Assembly: GCF_910592395.1 (NCBI RefSeq)
Contig: NC_088315.1
Span: 4,280,501 to 4,344,500, forward strand
Direction: 5' to 3'
Source: Lineus longissimus
Lineage: Eukaryota; Nemertea; Pilidiophora; Heteronemertea; Lineidae
DNA: 64,000 nt
In this document: positions 1 through 14,580 of the stretch, one piece after another
How positions within the stretch are numbered: the stretch's first letter is position 1
How the letters are laid out: the number at the start of each line of letters is the position of its first letter
Notes under the pieces: model-generated
Database searches by the model: none
Told to the model about the DNA's origin: nothing
The model's input: only the letters and a program-made list of their open reading frames with translations
Made by a program: the position numbers and the translations under genes

Positions 1-1200
1 ATCTCGGGTTAAGCGTTAACAATCATGAGATTGGCCTTAACTTCTATGATTAATCACCGTATATCAGAATCAATACTCCCCTCTTTCGGTATGCTGATCA
101 TATCGTTGTGACATTCAATTTGCTAATCTTCTTTTTACAGAGTTCTATGTGCTGCAGTACGCACACATTGCATAATCGGGGTGACTTGCCTGTGGGTGAG
201 CAAGGTTCACCTCTGCGTAGGGGAATTTCTGAGAATAATTTGTAAACGGCTGCAAAAGTCATCTATCTGACTGTATTAATAATTCCTGCACGAATGTACT
301 TTTAGAGGAAGTCTTTGTGACAGAAATGTTGGGGTGTTGGACACGCAACCCAGGTTGGACACTGCAGTTTTGTCTTCCTCAGGTCAAACTCAATAGTGTC
401 AGTGCAGTGTTAGCTGCTCTGTGGAGTTGCTTCTCTGGCGATCAATCATTGCGATGGTTTGGGTGAAGTACTTTGATGATGCAGATGACACTACTGTAAA
501 GTATCTGTTATTCTGTATGAAGAAAGTTGGAGACAAATTTCCAATCAATATATCTCAACTATAAGTGTCACTCCATTCACTTCATCTGCACACTAGCCTT
601 CAATGACGTCACAAATCGCATCAGATAAAATCATTACAGCCACTACAGTTCATTGATAGTTGACACCACATCCTTGCATTTGCAATTCCATCACTACAAT
701 TTACCAGGCGTCCATTCATCAAAAAGAGAAAAACTGAAATTTGGTTTGAAGGCACATTTCTCATTCGTAACAGAACAAAATTAATCAAAGAGTAATTAAA
801 ATGAAATTCGTGCTTTGGCAATTCCAAACTCTAAATTCGCATGCAGGATTTCTTTTCTCAAATTTTTATGGGCTGTGGTGGAATTTTTGATGGGATATGT
901 TATTTTAGACTTTAATTGAGGGTGTTTGGAAGTTGACTGGTGAAAAACAAACCATATATTTCAGTGACAGAACTGAGGGTTCAGTGATATGGCTGGTTGT
1001 GATTTTGTATTGACGACATACTGCCCCTCCCCCATCCTAGCTGAACAGAATCAACCATGTGTCGGGCAACTAGCTAGCATGTCAGTATCAGTGAACATAC
1101 ATGCCTTGTGTCCATGAATGAAAGATTTCATGCAAAGACTTCATGCTTCTTTCAACACTTGATCTATCTTTCAATTGCTCCCACATCTATCTCGTTCCAG
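1..1200. other. Upstream/intronic sequence of FUZ, no confirmed exon
   Basis: No convincing coding exon was found. A splice-compatible candidate at 383-462 exists (acceptor tcttcctcag, donor gtgaag, phase matching the exon at 1201), but its translation does not resemble the Fuzzy N-terminus. The rest is AT-rich and unremarkable. Confidence 0.4.
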
Positions 1201-4200
1201 TATTAAGTTAATCCTGGTGTCGCACGATGATCAAGCTAACGACAAATATTACCTGCAGTGCCTCGATTTGCTCTTTAACGGTATGGTGCTACTCTGTGGA
1301 CTGGAAGAACTCACAAAAATAAGGAATGTCGAGCGGTTAAAAAAAGAAATTAAGGTTTGTATTTGTAGTTAAATCTAGTTCCCTTCTTCTGGTATAAGTG
1401 AGAGTTAGGGACAGTTGAGCCTCTCTATGAAGGAAACCTGTAGGACTGACAGCTGATGTCCGCAATAGCAAGGTCATGAAGGTGTCCTAACTATAGAGGG
1501 CAAAATGTGGACCATTGTGCTCTCTGTCCCTTGGATGCATTTGTGAGACATTTGCACCTTACGAAAGTCGAAAGGTCGTCATCCTTGCTCAAAAGGACAC
1601 CATTAATATTGCTGTTCCAAGAACGTTCGCATGCTTATTCAATAATTCACCCAAATTGCCTGCAACAACATCCTATGCATTCAACCATGACTTCAGCATC
1701 AAACATAAATCTGTATTTTTCAATGCAATGCTTTGTATATTAGACCCAGATGGCACACTAGTGCAATAATTACCACATCAAAACTGATTATGGTAACAAA
1801 TAAGGCGAGCGGGGTAATCATGGGTACGATTTTTAGTAATTAGCCGTCCCTTGCTCACTGATTATACTTGTATTATTTTGTGGGATAGGATAACTTCTAA
1901 AACATTTACGTTGGCCCCTTGATATTTATGGATTTGACAGTGAGGAACACCATCAAAATAACAATAAAAACTTTCGTGTCATTTGAGAATACTTGTAGAT
2001 GTTCTTCACATGTTCATCACTGTAGTACTTGATGTGTCTTCATGGTCATGAAAGTAACAGTGATGGTGACAGTTCCGTCATTACATAAGATTGATGCAAC
2101 TATAGTAGTTACAGTTTTCATGTCCCAGAAATATTACGTTTACATTAATCTGCTAATATGAAAATTTTTGAAAATATATGGCAATAAATAATGTGAAAGT
2201 AAGCACTTACACAGTTGACATTGCCTGGGATCTCATTATGCTCTTAATATGTTCCCTAATAGTTGCAAGCAGCAAACGATGCAATATGTATGCATCAACA
2301 AGATTTATGGAGCAAACTTTGCCAATCTCAGTTGAGGCAGGATTGGATCCTGTTGTGTTTAACCACGTCACTACATTTTAGCTACAATTTTTGCACTGCA
2401 CCACCAGACGGTTCAACGGAATAGAACTGTGCTAACCAGGCCATGCAACCTGAATCTCGTGACCATGTTTGTTTTAGCATTTTTCCCTTTCCCTGAAACC
2501 TTGATTCGAGCCAGATATAATCACATCATTCAATACACGCACTTAACATCAGAGTATGTCAAGAAATAACGAGCGTTCAAAGCATCATATTAACTGGCTA
2601 AATATGTTCTTATTTACGAGATCATTGATTTTCTTTATGAGGAGTTATGCTTTCACAGCTATACCATTAGTACGGACCAATATGCTAAAAGGTGGAGTTT
2701 TTCCCCAATAATGGCCAATTTCTACCGCGCTCAAAGTGCCGCATATACTGCCAAAAAAGCTGTATAAATAAGAAGAGCATCGCAGTAATTCACGGGGTGT
2801 TTTTCTGGTTGTCATACCGCAAAACAAGCCGCAGAATATTAGGCTACATATTTCGTGCTTTGTGACAAAAAGCACCAATTACGTGCAATATTGAGAAAAT
2901 ATGACGCCGTATTAACGGCATGATGTCCAAGAGTTAATGGACGCCGGCACAAAGTAGGTGAATTGAAAATGTTGGCGTTCCTTGATCATGTTATTATATA
3001 AATGATGTATCTATTTGATGCTGGTAATTAGCTAATTTTGTACTTTGTAAATTTTTTGCATTTTGGCTGATAGTTTGTTGGAAAAGTGCTTATAAGAAGT
3101 CAAAGGCAGCTACATTAGTTGACTGAATAAAGTGTCTGTTTTGTTGCAAAAAGAGAAGCAATGACGGTTTCTTCTGAAAATATCCAGTTTCCTTTTGCAA
3201 AAAAGATATGTTTGTCTTGTAATTGGAGACAACCCACACATACTTATGCCAACAATGTCCCCGCCCGTCATGGTTGTAGGACCACTCAACATCAATTACG
3301 CCCTCCAAACCACTTGGCTAGATTAAATCGTTTTTGTTACCGAGATTAATTATGTATACTCCAAATATGGTACAATGTTTTGTTAGCTTAATACATACAA
3401 TCATGAGGCTCTTCAAATCTTGACGTTCGATTTTGCGATATCAGATTTCAAAACGCATTTGGCGGATTGTGTTAATCTATTGGATCTGTCATCGGATATT
3501 GCCCCTCTTCAAATGCCCCGTACTTGTTATTTTAAATATTAATGAAAGTGTGTAACGTAGACATATGGTAGACGATGAAAACACCGCAAACTTTTGTGTA
3601 ACATGTTTGAGTTTCTTTGCATTTTCTTGGTACAATGTTATCGACGTTGTATTTAAAAAAGTCTGAGTTACATATTACTGCACATCTATATTGCTATCTT
3701 TCCAGGTTTCTCTGCCCTTAGCCGAGACGTTACTTGAACAAGCTGACCTCCCTCTAATATGTGACCTGACAGGCTGTGTCGACATGGTGGCTACCTCAGA
3801 AAGTGCAACGTTACAGGTATGTCTCGCTTGAGATGTCTAAAAGACCCGGCCAAAGTGCCAACATGAAGCTATGAATTCTTGATGCTTTCCTACTACTAAC
3901 TGAGTTCTAAACTTTTGAGAGTGAATGCCTCTACTGTATTTTTCAGAAGTTTGCAGCTTATAAATGTCCCTTCCATCTTTTCCAGAACTGCATAGATGCC
4001 TTTGCTGAGTCAGCAGAAAGTCCATACGGGTGCTTATTTGTCTACGGGAAAGTCGTCGTGGCAACCAAAAAATGGTGGAATCTGACATCCATGGAACAAA
4101 TCTTACTTTCGTTGCTCATTCACACTCTGCCAAAATGTTCGTGCCGGGATTTGGTGGTTTATCTCCCCGATACGAGCCCAAAAGTACCTCATCGCTTGTT

Positions 4201-5685
4201 GATGTTCCAGCTCGTGCAAGGCGTTGAGGCGTGTGTAATATGCGGGCCAAAACCATCTTTAGCAGAATTACAAAGAGATGTGAGTACTCCACCTGGCAGA
4301 TACCAGCTAGATACTGTTCAATCGAGCAGACATGATACTGGATCAATTCAAATACAATAGGTGGCATCACTTGATGGATGAACCGTGGTTTATTGCCCCT
4401 GAAGCATGATCTCACACTTAGAGATGCGCCCTGGTGGGAGTTTTAAGAACTAAAAGGATCAGGTTCGGCCTTCCTGAGAAGACCACTCACTCGACCATGA
4501 ACAACAGATTTATCATTTTCTTTTCTTGTCTCCAGGTTAGTCGATTCTGGAGAACAGTTTTTGAACCGCTGAAGACATTGACGTGGAGTCATCCCCGAAA
4601 CTTTCCAACCAGTATTGTATTAGATAAAAACATTTTAGGGTAAGTTGAGTGAACAGTGTGAACTGGTAGTTTGCCTGTCTAAACTTCTAATGCTCAGCCG
4701 AGACTCGCGACTGTATTGGCCGACATTTCTATCTGAATAATCTACCCTGGTAGACTTCACAGCCTGTCCCCCTGGCCTTTAATTCATCAACCTCACCTGT
4801 AATTTTGATCTTCAGGTTTTTATTGGTGAACAGCGAGTCCAAAAGATGTCTCTACTCCGTCCACATACAACAAGAGGCAGAACCAAACACCGGCAGACGA
4901 CACTGCAAGACGTTACCACCAAAACAATGCAGAGAAATTCTCCGGTCATTTTATAAATCTGTCTGTGGGACTCTGTTCACGACATTATCATCACCGAAGA
5001 TCATACCAGCATCAGGTAGGTTTCTTAGGAGTACTAACTGGTATGGCTCAGACACCCTAGAGAATCAATACCTGTGCTTAGAGAGAATCAGAAAAGCCTT
5101 CCAGCTACCCATAGTAAATTGCATAAATTCTGATTTAGAGCAAACACAGAAGTAGACACCTTAGCGACAGTCGAAAAGGTTTTTGACTAACGATTTATCA
5201 AATTCTGCATTTCAGCACAAGACCAAGATCACCAAATCAGCTCACTCAACCACGCCACACATGGAACATATCTAGTTTCGCCAACTCATAAATGTTACGC
5301 CCTCAAGAACAAAACCATCCAACTTTATGTGCTATTCTCGTCCAGTATACCTACATATGCCATGAGGTAAGAAACAGTTTGATATCAGTCATGTTAATTC
5401 TCGTTCAATCTCGGACTTCAGTAGACAACAATGGTTTTCCAAATTATCTCAAAAATAGGCAACTGAAAGGAGCAAGTTCGCCTTCAAAACTGGAAATTTG
5501 TGATCTGGATTGTGCACTGAAAGTTGTGTTCATCTGGTGAAGAAATATCCATTCTGATTTCCGTGACGTACTGATTAACCTTTTTGCTCAATCTAACTGA
5601 TACTAAATGTTATATCCTCTCTTTCAGATCCGTATCGAACAAGACCCTCGGTGCTCTCACAAAGGATAAGACCATGCAGTTATAG
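1201..5685 (+). CDS. FUZ: Fuzzy planar cell polarity protein (FUZ), 5' incomplete
   Basis: Fuzzy is a CPLANE-complex subunit that acts at the ciliary base in ciliogenesis and planar cell polarity. I read seven coding exons: 1201-1354, 3706-3816, 3986-4279, 4536-4639, 4816-5015, 5216-5366, 5628-5685 (TAG). All have AG/GT borders and compatible phases. The first exon carries GLEELTKIRNVERLKKEI, which closely matches the vertebrate signature around GLEELTNIRNVERLKKDL. Later blocks also follow the vertebrate protein: CDLTGCVD, VVATKKWW, SPKVPHRLL, ILGFLLVNSESKRCL and the C-terminal KTLGALTKDK. About 356 residues are present. Some 75-80 N-terminal residues, including the usual SLNGVHMF region, were not found, so the first exon(s) lie left of the window or are too diverged to see. 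Family assignment is secure; the 5' end is open. Confidence 0.93.
1412..1500. mobile_element. Short inverted-repeat element, MITE-like (family also at 44997 and near 22156)
   Basis: The left end reads cagttgagcctctctatgaa and the right end, read inward from the other strand, ccctctatagttaggacacc. These are related, imperfect inverted ends around CCTCTCTA..AAGGACAC. The same motif flanks a better copy at 44997-45116. It lies in the FUZ intron between 1354 and 3706. There is no coding capacity. A DNA-transposon (possibly pogo/Tigger-like) MITE is inferred from the end sequence only. Confidence 0.4.
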
Positions 5686-6750
5686 CACAAGGCGGACCTC
5701 ATAGCTAAATATTGTGGACTTTGTTTTTCTGTACTGCACGGGTTGCTTCTCATAACAGTGTGGTCACATATCATGATTATCATTACAGGCCACTTATTGT
5801 GTTGGACTTGTTCTCTAGTGTGGTACTGTATGGGAGGGCAATGTTCGTGACTGTTTTATTTTTTGTGACTTAGGAAGCAAGCACGAAGAGAAAACTCATA
5901 AAAGTGTCAATCTACATGTAAGGCATTAACCATTAAATTTCGGCAGCTAGTGCGTAAGGTGAGGCAGTTAGTTTAGATTTCGTTGGGGTTGAAGTTCACC
6001 TCAACTTACTGGTCTGGTGGCAAGAAAGATTTTAGTCTGGTGGTCGAACTTTGTCAATAGAAAAACCATTAAAGCTACAAAGATTATGGCCTAGTGGTAT
6101 GTTTTAATAATGGCCTAGTGGTATGTTTTAATAGTCTGGTGGTAAATGTACAAATTTGATTTTGGTCTGGTGGCCCAGAGGCCAAAATGGGCAGCGGAGA
6201 GCACTGCCATAGTATGTGTGGGGAGGGCTATAAACTTGATGTAGTAAGCTTACTTTTATGGGGTTTTTACTGGGATAGTTGATATCCTGATTATTACATA
6301 AACATACCTCATGATATGCAAATATGTGCTTACTGCCTTGTGTTTTAAATCATTGTATTGTGCTGTGTGTCTTTTCTTGTCAGCATGTTCATCTCGATAA
6401 TAACCTCTTTTTATAGATACTGGAGTCTTTAACATGTATATGAAGTTGTGAAGTTCCTATTTTGCAATCCCTCAGAGATCATGAGGCTGCATTGAATGCA
6501 CCAACTTACTGACTCCGCCATCCAGTTTAAAAAGTCATGATTCTGTCATTTCACAGGAATCCAACCTCTCTAATCATGCCTGCTCTCACTAAAATTCAAC
6601 CTGTCATAATGTTAAGATTTTAGGCTCAAATTTGTTTAGATTATAAATATGTTAAAGTGAAAAGTAGCTATGTTAGATTGTTAGAAATCCAGGTCGATAT
6701 GTACAGGTTAGCTTTTGTAGACAAAGGTGTATATAAGATTTCTTAATAAA
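5686..6750 (+). other. FUZ 3' UTR with poly(A) signal
   Basis: Non-coding sequence follows the FUZ stop, with AATAAA at 6745-6750 as the likely end signal. The segment 6010-6180 repeats the motif tctggtgg several times and holds a 23-24 bp direct duplication around taatggcctagtggtatg (about 6086-6133). Confidence 0.55.
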
Positions 6751-8190
6751 CTATTTATTACCAGTGATATATAGTGATTGTTGACTTAGTTGTCTTGGAA
6801 CATTCAGGGAGTAACCCGTTGTGCCATATTGGAGGACAGAGGTGACATTCCTAGCCAGACCCGAGTCTCAAAGGTCAGAAAGGCCTGTCTATTCCAGAAG
6901 CTATTTGCGACAGCCCATGCATCGTTTTTTAAGCATTTACATCAACCACTTGTTTGAGACATTGTGGTTACAACTAATTAAGCAACATCAGCTGAAGTAT
7001 CGCCACTGATCAGTTCTTGTGGGTTGAACACAACCTCCACTTCACATTTATGAATGGATATGGTGTCTCCCTGTAGAGACCATGTCACAACCAATCTGAT
7101 TACAGAAGCTGCTACAATGTCCAAGATCTGAATAGTAGTTACCAGCCAGCTTCACTCGTCCTAGACACTTGACTGTCACAACCAAGCTGATGACAGTAGC
7201 TGTCACAATTCTGATTTTACGACGGCGATCCAAAGATCTTTTTCGTAGGCCCTTGTGCCTGCAGTATAGAAGAGACGTACATTGTACCTGTCTTCACAAG
7301 CATGGCGAGATGATAGCTCAGCCTAAGGCAGTAGGCCCTGGTGTGCATGCCATCCAGAGCACAGTGAGATGTAAGGTCGGTCCAAGACAGCAGGCCCAGA
7401 TGACTTCGGTGGGAGAGACAAGGCTGTGAATGTCTTCCAGAAAAATTGTGAGATGCCAACTTCGTAGTCCAGTTTGTCTGCAGTAGACCCTGGTTGTTGC
7501 AGATGCTGGCCAGGTTGCCCTGTAAATGCTTCCCGAAATTGGTGGCTTGTAACCAACTTGTTCCCCCTTGCCCGTCATTAAAGGCATTCAAGTGTGTTGG
7601 TCAACCAGGACTATCTCCTTTGTCCATCCACCATAAGGCCTAGTTTCCCCTTATGACATCACTATTTCGGACACTCAGCACCCCATTACTGGAAAGGTGT
7701 ACAGAGTTGGGAGACAGGTCCTGTTGTCTTCAGCAGACCCTGGTTGTTATTTAGCCTGAATAGTCACAACCAACCAAATCTTAAGAAATTGCGAGATGGC
7801 CGTTATTCAGATGCTCCAGTTAAATATTGTTCTCGTAAACACTTGCTGCATTACGGAAGCTTTAATACATACTGGTAATACATAGACAAAGTAAAACGGT
7901 GCACTAGTCAATTTTGCGTATTGGGTCAACATCTGCTTCTGGGTTACAGATAATAGTACACTACATCGTAACGTTTGGAGAAAGACTGAAGGGCACTGCT
8001 CCATAAGATTTTCTTTGACTGGATAGTGCCCCATTGTCAGGTTGGCCCCATTTGTGTTATGTCAAATGCAAATGGAACCTGTGGATGGCCACCAGCATCT
8101 GACTTTCTACACAAACAGCAATTCACAAAAGGATCTGCTGTTCCTTTCCTGAACAAACACGACAAACAACAGAAATTGAATTTCTTTATC
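6751..8190. repeat. Intergenic spacer with diverged internal repeats
   Basis: This lies between the convergent ends of FUZ and RPS13. Short related segments recur: gtcacaaccaa at about 7085 and 7173, and agaccctggttgtt at about 7487 and 7735. A related gtcacaaccagct motif is found at 26750 and 26872, which suggests an old dispersed repeat. No gene was recognised; the open frames here have no family resemblance. Confidence 0.4.
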
Positions 8191-8233
8191 ACTTTATTTT
8201 TTCCTCATTCTGTACAGATAAATAACAGTGTCT

Positions 8234-10498
<2,265 letters not shown>

Positions 10499-10690
10499 GA
10501 TGGCGATTTGTGAGAAAGGAAGAGCCCGTATGTCGTTGTTGTAGTTTCCGTTGATAACGTTACCGCTGGTCTCTCTTTCTCGCCGAAGACAATAAAGGAA
10601 AAAGGAAGAGCCCGGATGTTGTTGCTGTAGTTTCCGTTGATAACAATGCCGCCGGTCTCTCTTTCTCGCCGATGACAATAAAGTGGGGTG
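10499..10690 (-). promoter_or_regulatory. RPS13 promoter/leader with TOP-like tract and 86-bp tandem duplication
   Basis: Reading the minus strand into the RPS13 ATG, the leader is GGGCTCTTCCTTTCTCACAA, then ATCGCCATC before ATG. The CTCTTCCTTTCTC tract is typical of a 5' terminal oligopyrimidine (TOP) start, which places translation under mTOR/LARP1-type growth control in animals. The segment 10515-10600 is repeated at 10601-10686 (period 86, roughly 90% alike by eye), including the GGGCTCTTCC tract and a GGCGAGAAAGAGAGACC block. The transcription start is inferred from the TOP motif. Confidence 0.6.
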
Positions 10691-11018
10691 AGGGGCAGAT
10701 TCAGTGAAATCCCTAGTGAGGTATGTTGATGCGCCAGATCACATTTATTAGGTGGAAATGTCATTATTGAGAGCTGAAGATGTTTCTTCACGTGGCAGCG
10801 CAACCTTGCTCACAATAGCAGGCTATCATTGCTCACAATAGCAGCCTAAGCAGGCCAAGGACATGAATTGACATCCAAAATGCCCAAAAACAGGGCAAGG
10901 GCACAATCATAGGGTTTAATTGTTTACTTGATACTGTATCAAGCCTGTTAATATCTGACTGCAAGCAAAAGATTCACTCAATTCACTCAATTCAACTTAA
11001 ACAGAGGCAACAAATTCC

Positions 11019-14000
11019 TTTATTGATTAAGCATTCACGATTTATTCACAATTATATCGGCAGGGCAAAAATAAACACTCTAGTGAAAATATAGAACCAT
11101 AACAAAATTATTCCGAGTTCCGTACAAAGTGTGAGCAGGCGGGATTATAGAGTTAACAAATTATAGCTATGTGCACTAAAGACTTTCCATTATGTCAAAA
11201 AACTTAATCTGACCCATCACCTAGCTCTTTGGTTTGGATTTGTCACTGGCAGTGTGACAAAATCTGAACTGTTGCTGTTGGAAGGGTGCAAACAGTTCTA
11301 ATCATAGGTATTCATGCTTTACAATATTCTAACTTCTTTTAACTGAAAATGTTAAGCAAAAAACACAAAGTCATACCATAGGTGGCTACATTTGATTTTG
11401 ATTTGAAATCAACCAGTTTATGTTACCTGAAAGAAATCATGAATTATGGCATTCTTGACAGGCACACAGCAAAAATGTAAGTGCATCAATATACATGTAC
11501 AACAAAAAGGTTTCCACAAAGGACTTTTTCCAATGTAGCATGGCACACACGAGCAAAGGAAGTTCAACTGACTTGGTGGGAGTCATATAATAAAGATACA
11601 AACATGTCCGATCGAAAAATACAAGCAGTTTTAACCAACTGAAGCAAAATATCCACTTCTGCCTTCTACGTACATGTCTTTCAATTTCCATTGCGAAACT
11701 AAGAAATTTGATATTACTATTAAGCTCAATGAAGACTTTAATTGACATAATATACAATGTAGGCCATTATGAAACTGCATCATGAAGCAGACCCAACAAG
11801 AGCACCTAGGTTTTTTTTCTTCTTGTGAAGGACACAGGGAGCAGTGGGACATTTGAGATTTGAATACCTATGTCATCCAGACACAAAATTATATTAAAAC
11901 TACTTTCTACCGTTACAGGTTTTAAAAACTAAAAAATATAATGAAAAAGTTCCATATTTCTTTCATGAGCATATTAAGGCAGAACACAATTCTTATTGAG
12001 AATTTAATTTGAAGTGGATGGCACCAAATGGCGAAGTAATATGTGAGAATGTTCACTCAAAGGCAAAATATTATACAGCATCAAACAACTCGGGACCTTT
12101 ACATTATTCTTTCCATTCCCTAAAAGGTTTGAGAAAACGATTTTAAAAGCTTTACGCTTTTCCTCATCAAACCCACGAGCGGTTCACTACTGAGAAATTC
12201 CCTGAATTCCAAGTTTGGAACACCAGTTTTAGAAAATATAAAGTGACATGTAAACCTATTATACACTCTTTATATATTTGATTATGTGACTGACACAGTT
12301 AGAAATTGGAGGGAGAACACTGCACCGAAATCAACATTACAACAGATGTGAGTCTGGGACAGCTTGATTGGACTAAACACTATCACATGACCACATTTAT
12401 AAATATTCATAAGAAAAAAATCACAATCTCGGGGAAACAAGATTATCGACTACAGAGACTTCTCAATAAAGACAGAGTTACAAAACTGAAGAAAATTTCC
12501 TGGGAGACGATGTGATATTTGTGACCCCTCACAGCGCAGATGACGCGCAGAAGATGAGCCTAAATGACACCACGAGATAATGGAAGAAATTGATGCGCTC
12601 ATATTTCACATGAGGCAGACGACAGTGAAATGAACTACCAGGCCATCTCCATTGCCAAGCTAAGAGTAACGTGTGCATCGTTTTGCAGTGATGAATCACA
12701 TTTTACTCTTACAGATTTTTACCAAAAAGTATGTACAAATTATTTGATAAGCTTACAATATGCTAAAGCATGCAGTCACAAGCCATGTATTATACAAGAT
12801 TTCTGAATTACTTCATTTTGATGATTACGTGCAGGATGAAAGCCATTTTTGGAAAGGCCTAACATCGTAAATTACTTCATTTTGATGATTATGTGCGGGA
12901 GGAAAGCCATGTGTAGAGACATGTGTAAAGTGACTTTTGATAATTAAGTGCGGGAAGAAAGCCATTTAAATGAAAACTTGTATGATGATTTTGATATTTT
13001 GCTGCTACTACTACACATACTACTTTACCAGCAAATCTCTAAATATTTGTCGCAGAAACCAGCGAAATTTGTGGCTGCTATGAGCAATCAAGAGATTGTT
13101 TATCTACGGGTAAAACCAAGCATTATTGGGTTTGATATTCATTGCAAATCAAACCACAGTGGCACCTGCAATGACCACTGTGAATGATTTAGACAGGTTA
13201 GAATTTGGGGGGGGGGGTTTCTGTACACTGATTTCAGTATCCAGTATCAAGATTTTCAGTTTGTCCCACAGTCATTAAGTCCAATAAAACAGTATCTGAA
13301 CTAAGCATTTTGAGGCACAAGCAAGATAATAAGCAAATGATTAGTCAAACCTCTTCCCAGAAATATAGATTTTACCACGAGTTATAACAAATTAGAAACT
13401 GAAAGTTGAATATAAACTTTGTGGATGTATATAACAGAGAGAAAACAGCCATCTTGATGTATACCATGTCCATAGAATATTGAAACAGTAACAAATTTTA
13501 TCGAATTCTACTCCTCATCAATTTGGATAGCGATATTTTAATAGGCCAAGCTTTGCTAAATGTGCTCTAAAATTATTTGTAGACTTTCTGTTTTGACTTT
13601 CAGTTACCCAACATTACAGGTAAACCAAGCAGAGTCAAGCTATGTTTGAATTAAATGGTACGTCACTAAATCACACTGATGTATCATGATAAAGAGATGA
13701 GTGTGTTGTGTCTTCTAGCCAGCATGTAATACAAAATAGTCAAGACCAGAGAAGTGTATTCTAAATGCCTTATCAATATGAAATCGTGCTCCAAATCAAT
13801 GCAAGCAACCATCAATAATCAATGCAAGCAGGCATAATGAACAATAATTTGGTATGACACTTTTCTGAACTTGGTTATTAGCCACTGCACAGAATCTAAC
13901 ATTGAAAAAATCACAACCAGTACTACTGTTCCACATTCCTGAAAAGTATGCAAATGAAATTGCAAAAATATTTAAAAGAAAGCTTCAAAAAGTATCTGAA

Positions 14001-14580
14001 ACAGATCTGATTATGCACGAATGGCGTTTCAAAAAATCTTTCCGATTCCAAGTTACACAAAATCAGCAATCACATTTTTTTGCCTGGTCTTTATACCTTT
14101 AGGCAGAAAACAATGGAAAATTCAAGATCTTGTGATATGCCTAAGAATACAACAATCCTGCTGACCAAAAAATTTAGGATCTCAATTCTATATCTAGTTG
14201 CATTATCAAAGTTAATTTGATGACAGGCCCGCTGGAGAGTGGCTGACATCGAGGTATTCTGTAACATTCCACTCATGTTCTGTCATACACACATGAAATT
14301 GACAAAAGCATTGACCATTTTGGGGATATTACTTTAGATTCAAACTGTACATGCAGGGGATTGAAATGCACAATCTAGTCAAAAGACAGAACTGACCACT
14401 GTGTAAAATTACAAAATAATGAGGTGATCAACTTTAGTTATTACTGAATAAGCCAAACCAAGGACATGACCCAAGCACTGTCATAACCAAAACAAGACAT
14501 CCTAACCGCATCTTTCAAGAGAAAATTGACAAAATATCCTACGGAGATCTAGTTCTGGCCATGACAGTACGTAACACCGT
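11019..14580 (-). other. Probable long 3' UTR of PTDSS2
   Basis: There are 3.5 kb without a recognisable gene between the PTDSS2 stop and the RPS13 promoter. Candidate poly(A) signals on the minus strand (TTTATT on +) are at 11019-11024 and 11041-11046. The stretch is AT-rich and contains a short tandem repeat near 12806-12965 and a run of about ten G at 13207. The true transcript end could be nearer the stop. Confidence 0.4.
12806..12965. repeat. Short imperfect tandem repeat, three units
   Basis: Units at 12806-12846, 12870-12910 and 12929-12965 share acttcattttgatgatta followed by gtgc-gg--gaaagccat. The spacing is about 60 bp and the third unit is the most diverged. It lies in the presumed PTDSS2 3' UTR. 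Confidence 0.65.

Noticed and set aside
7217-7591. 124-codon minus frame between FUZ and RPS13.
   Set aside because: It lies in repeat-rich spacer with several overlapping frames and no family resemblance or splice context.
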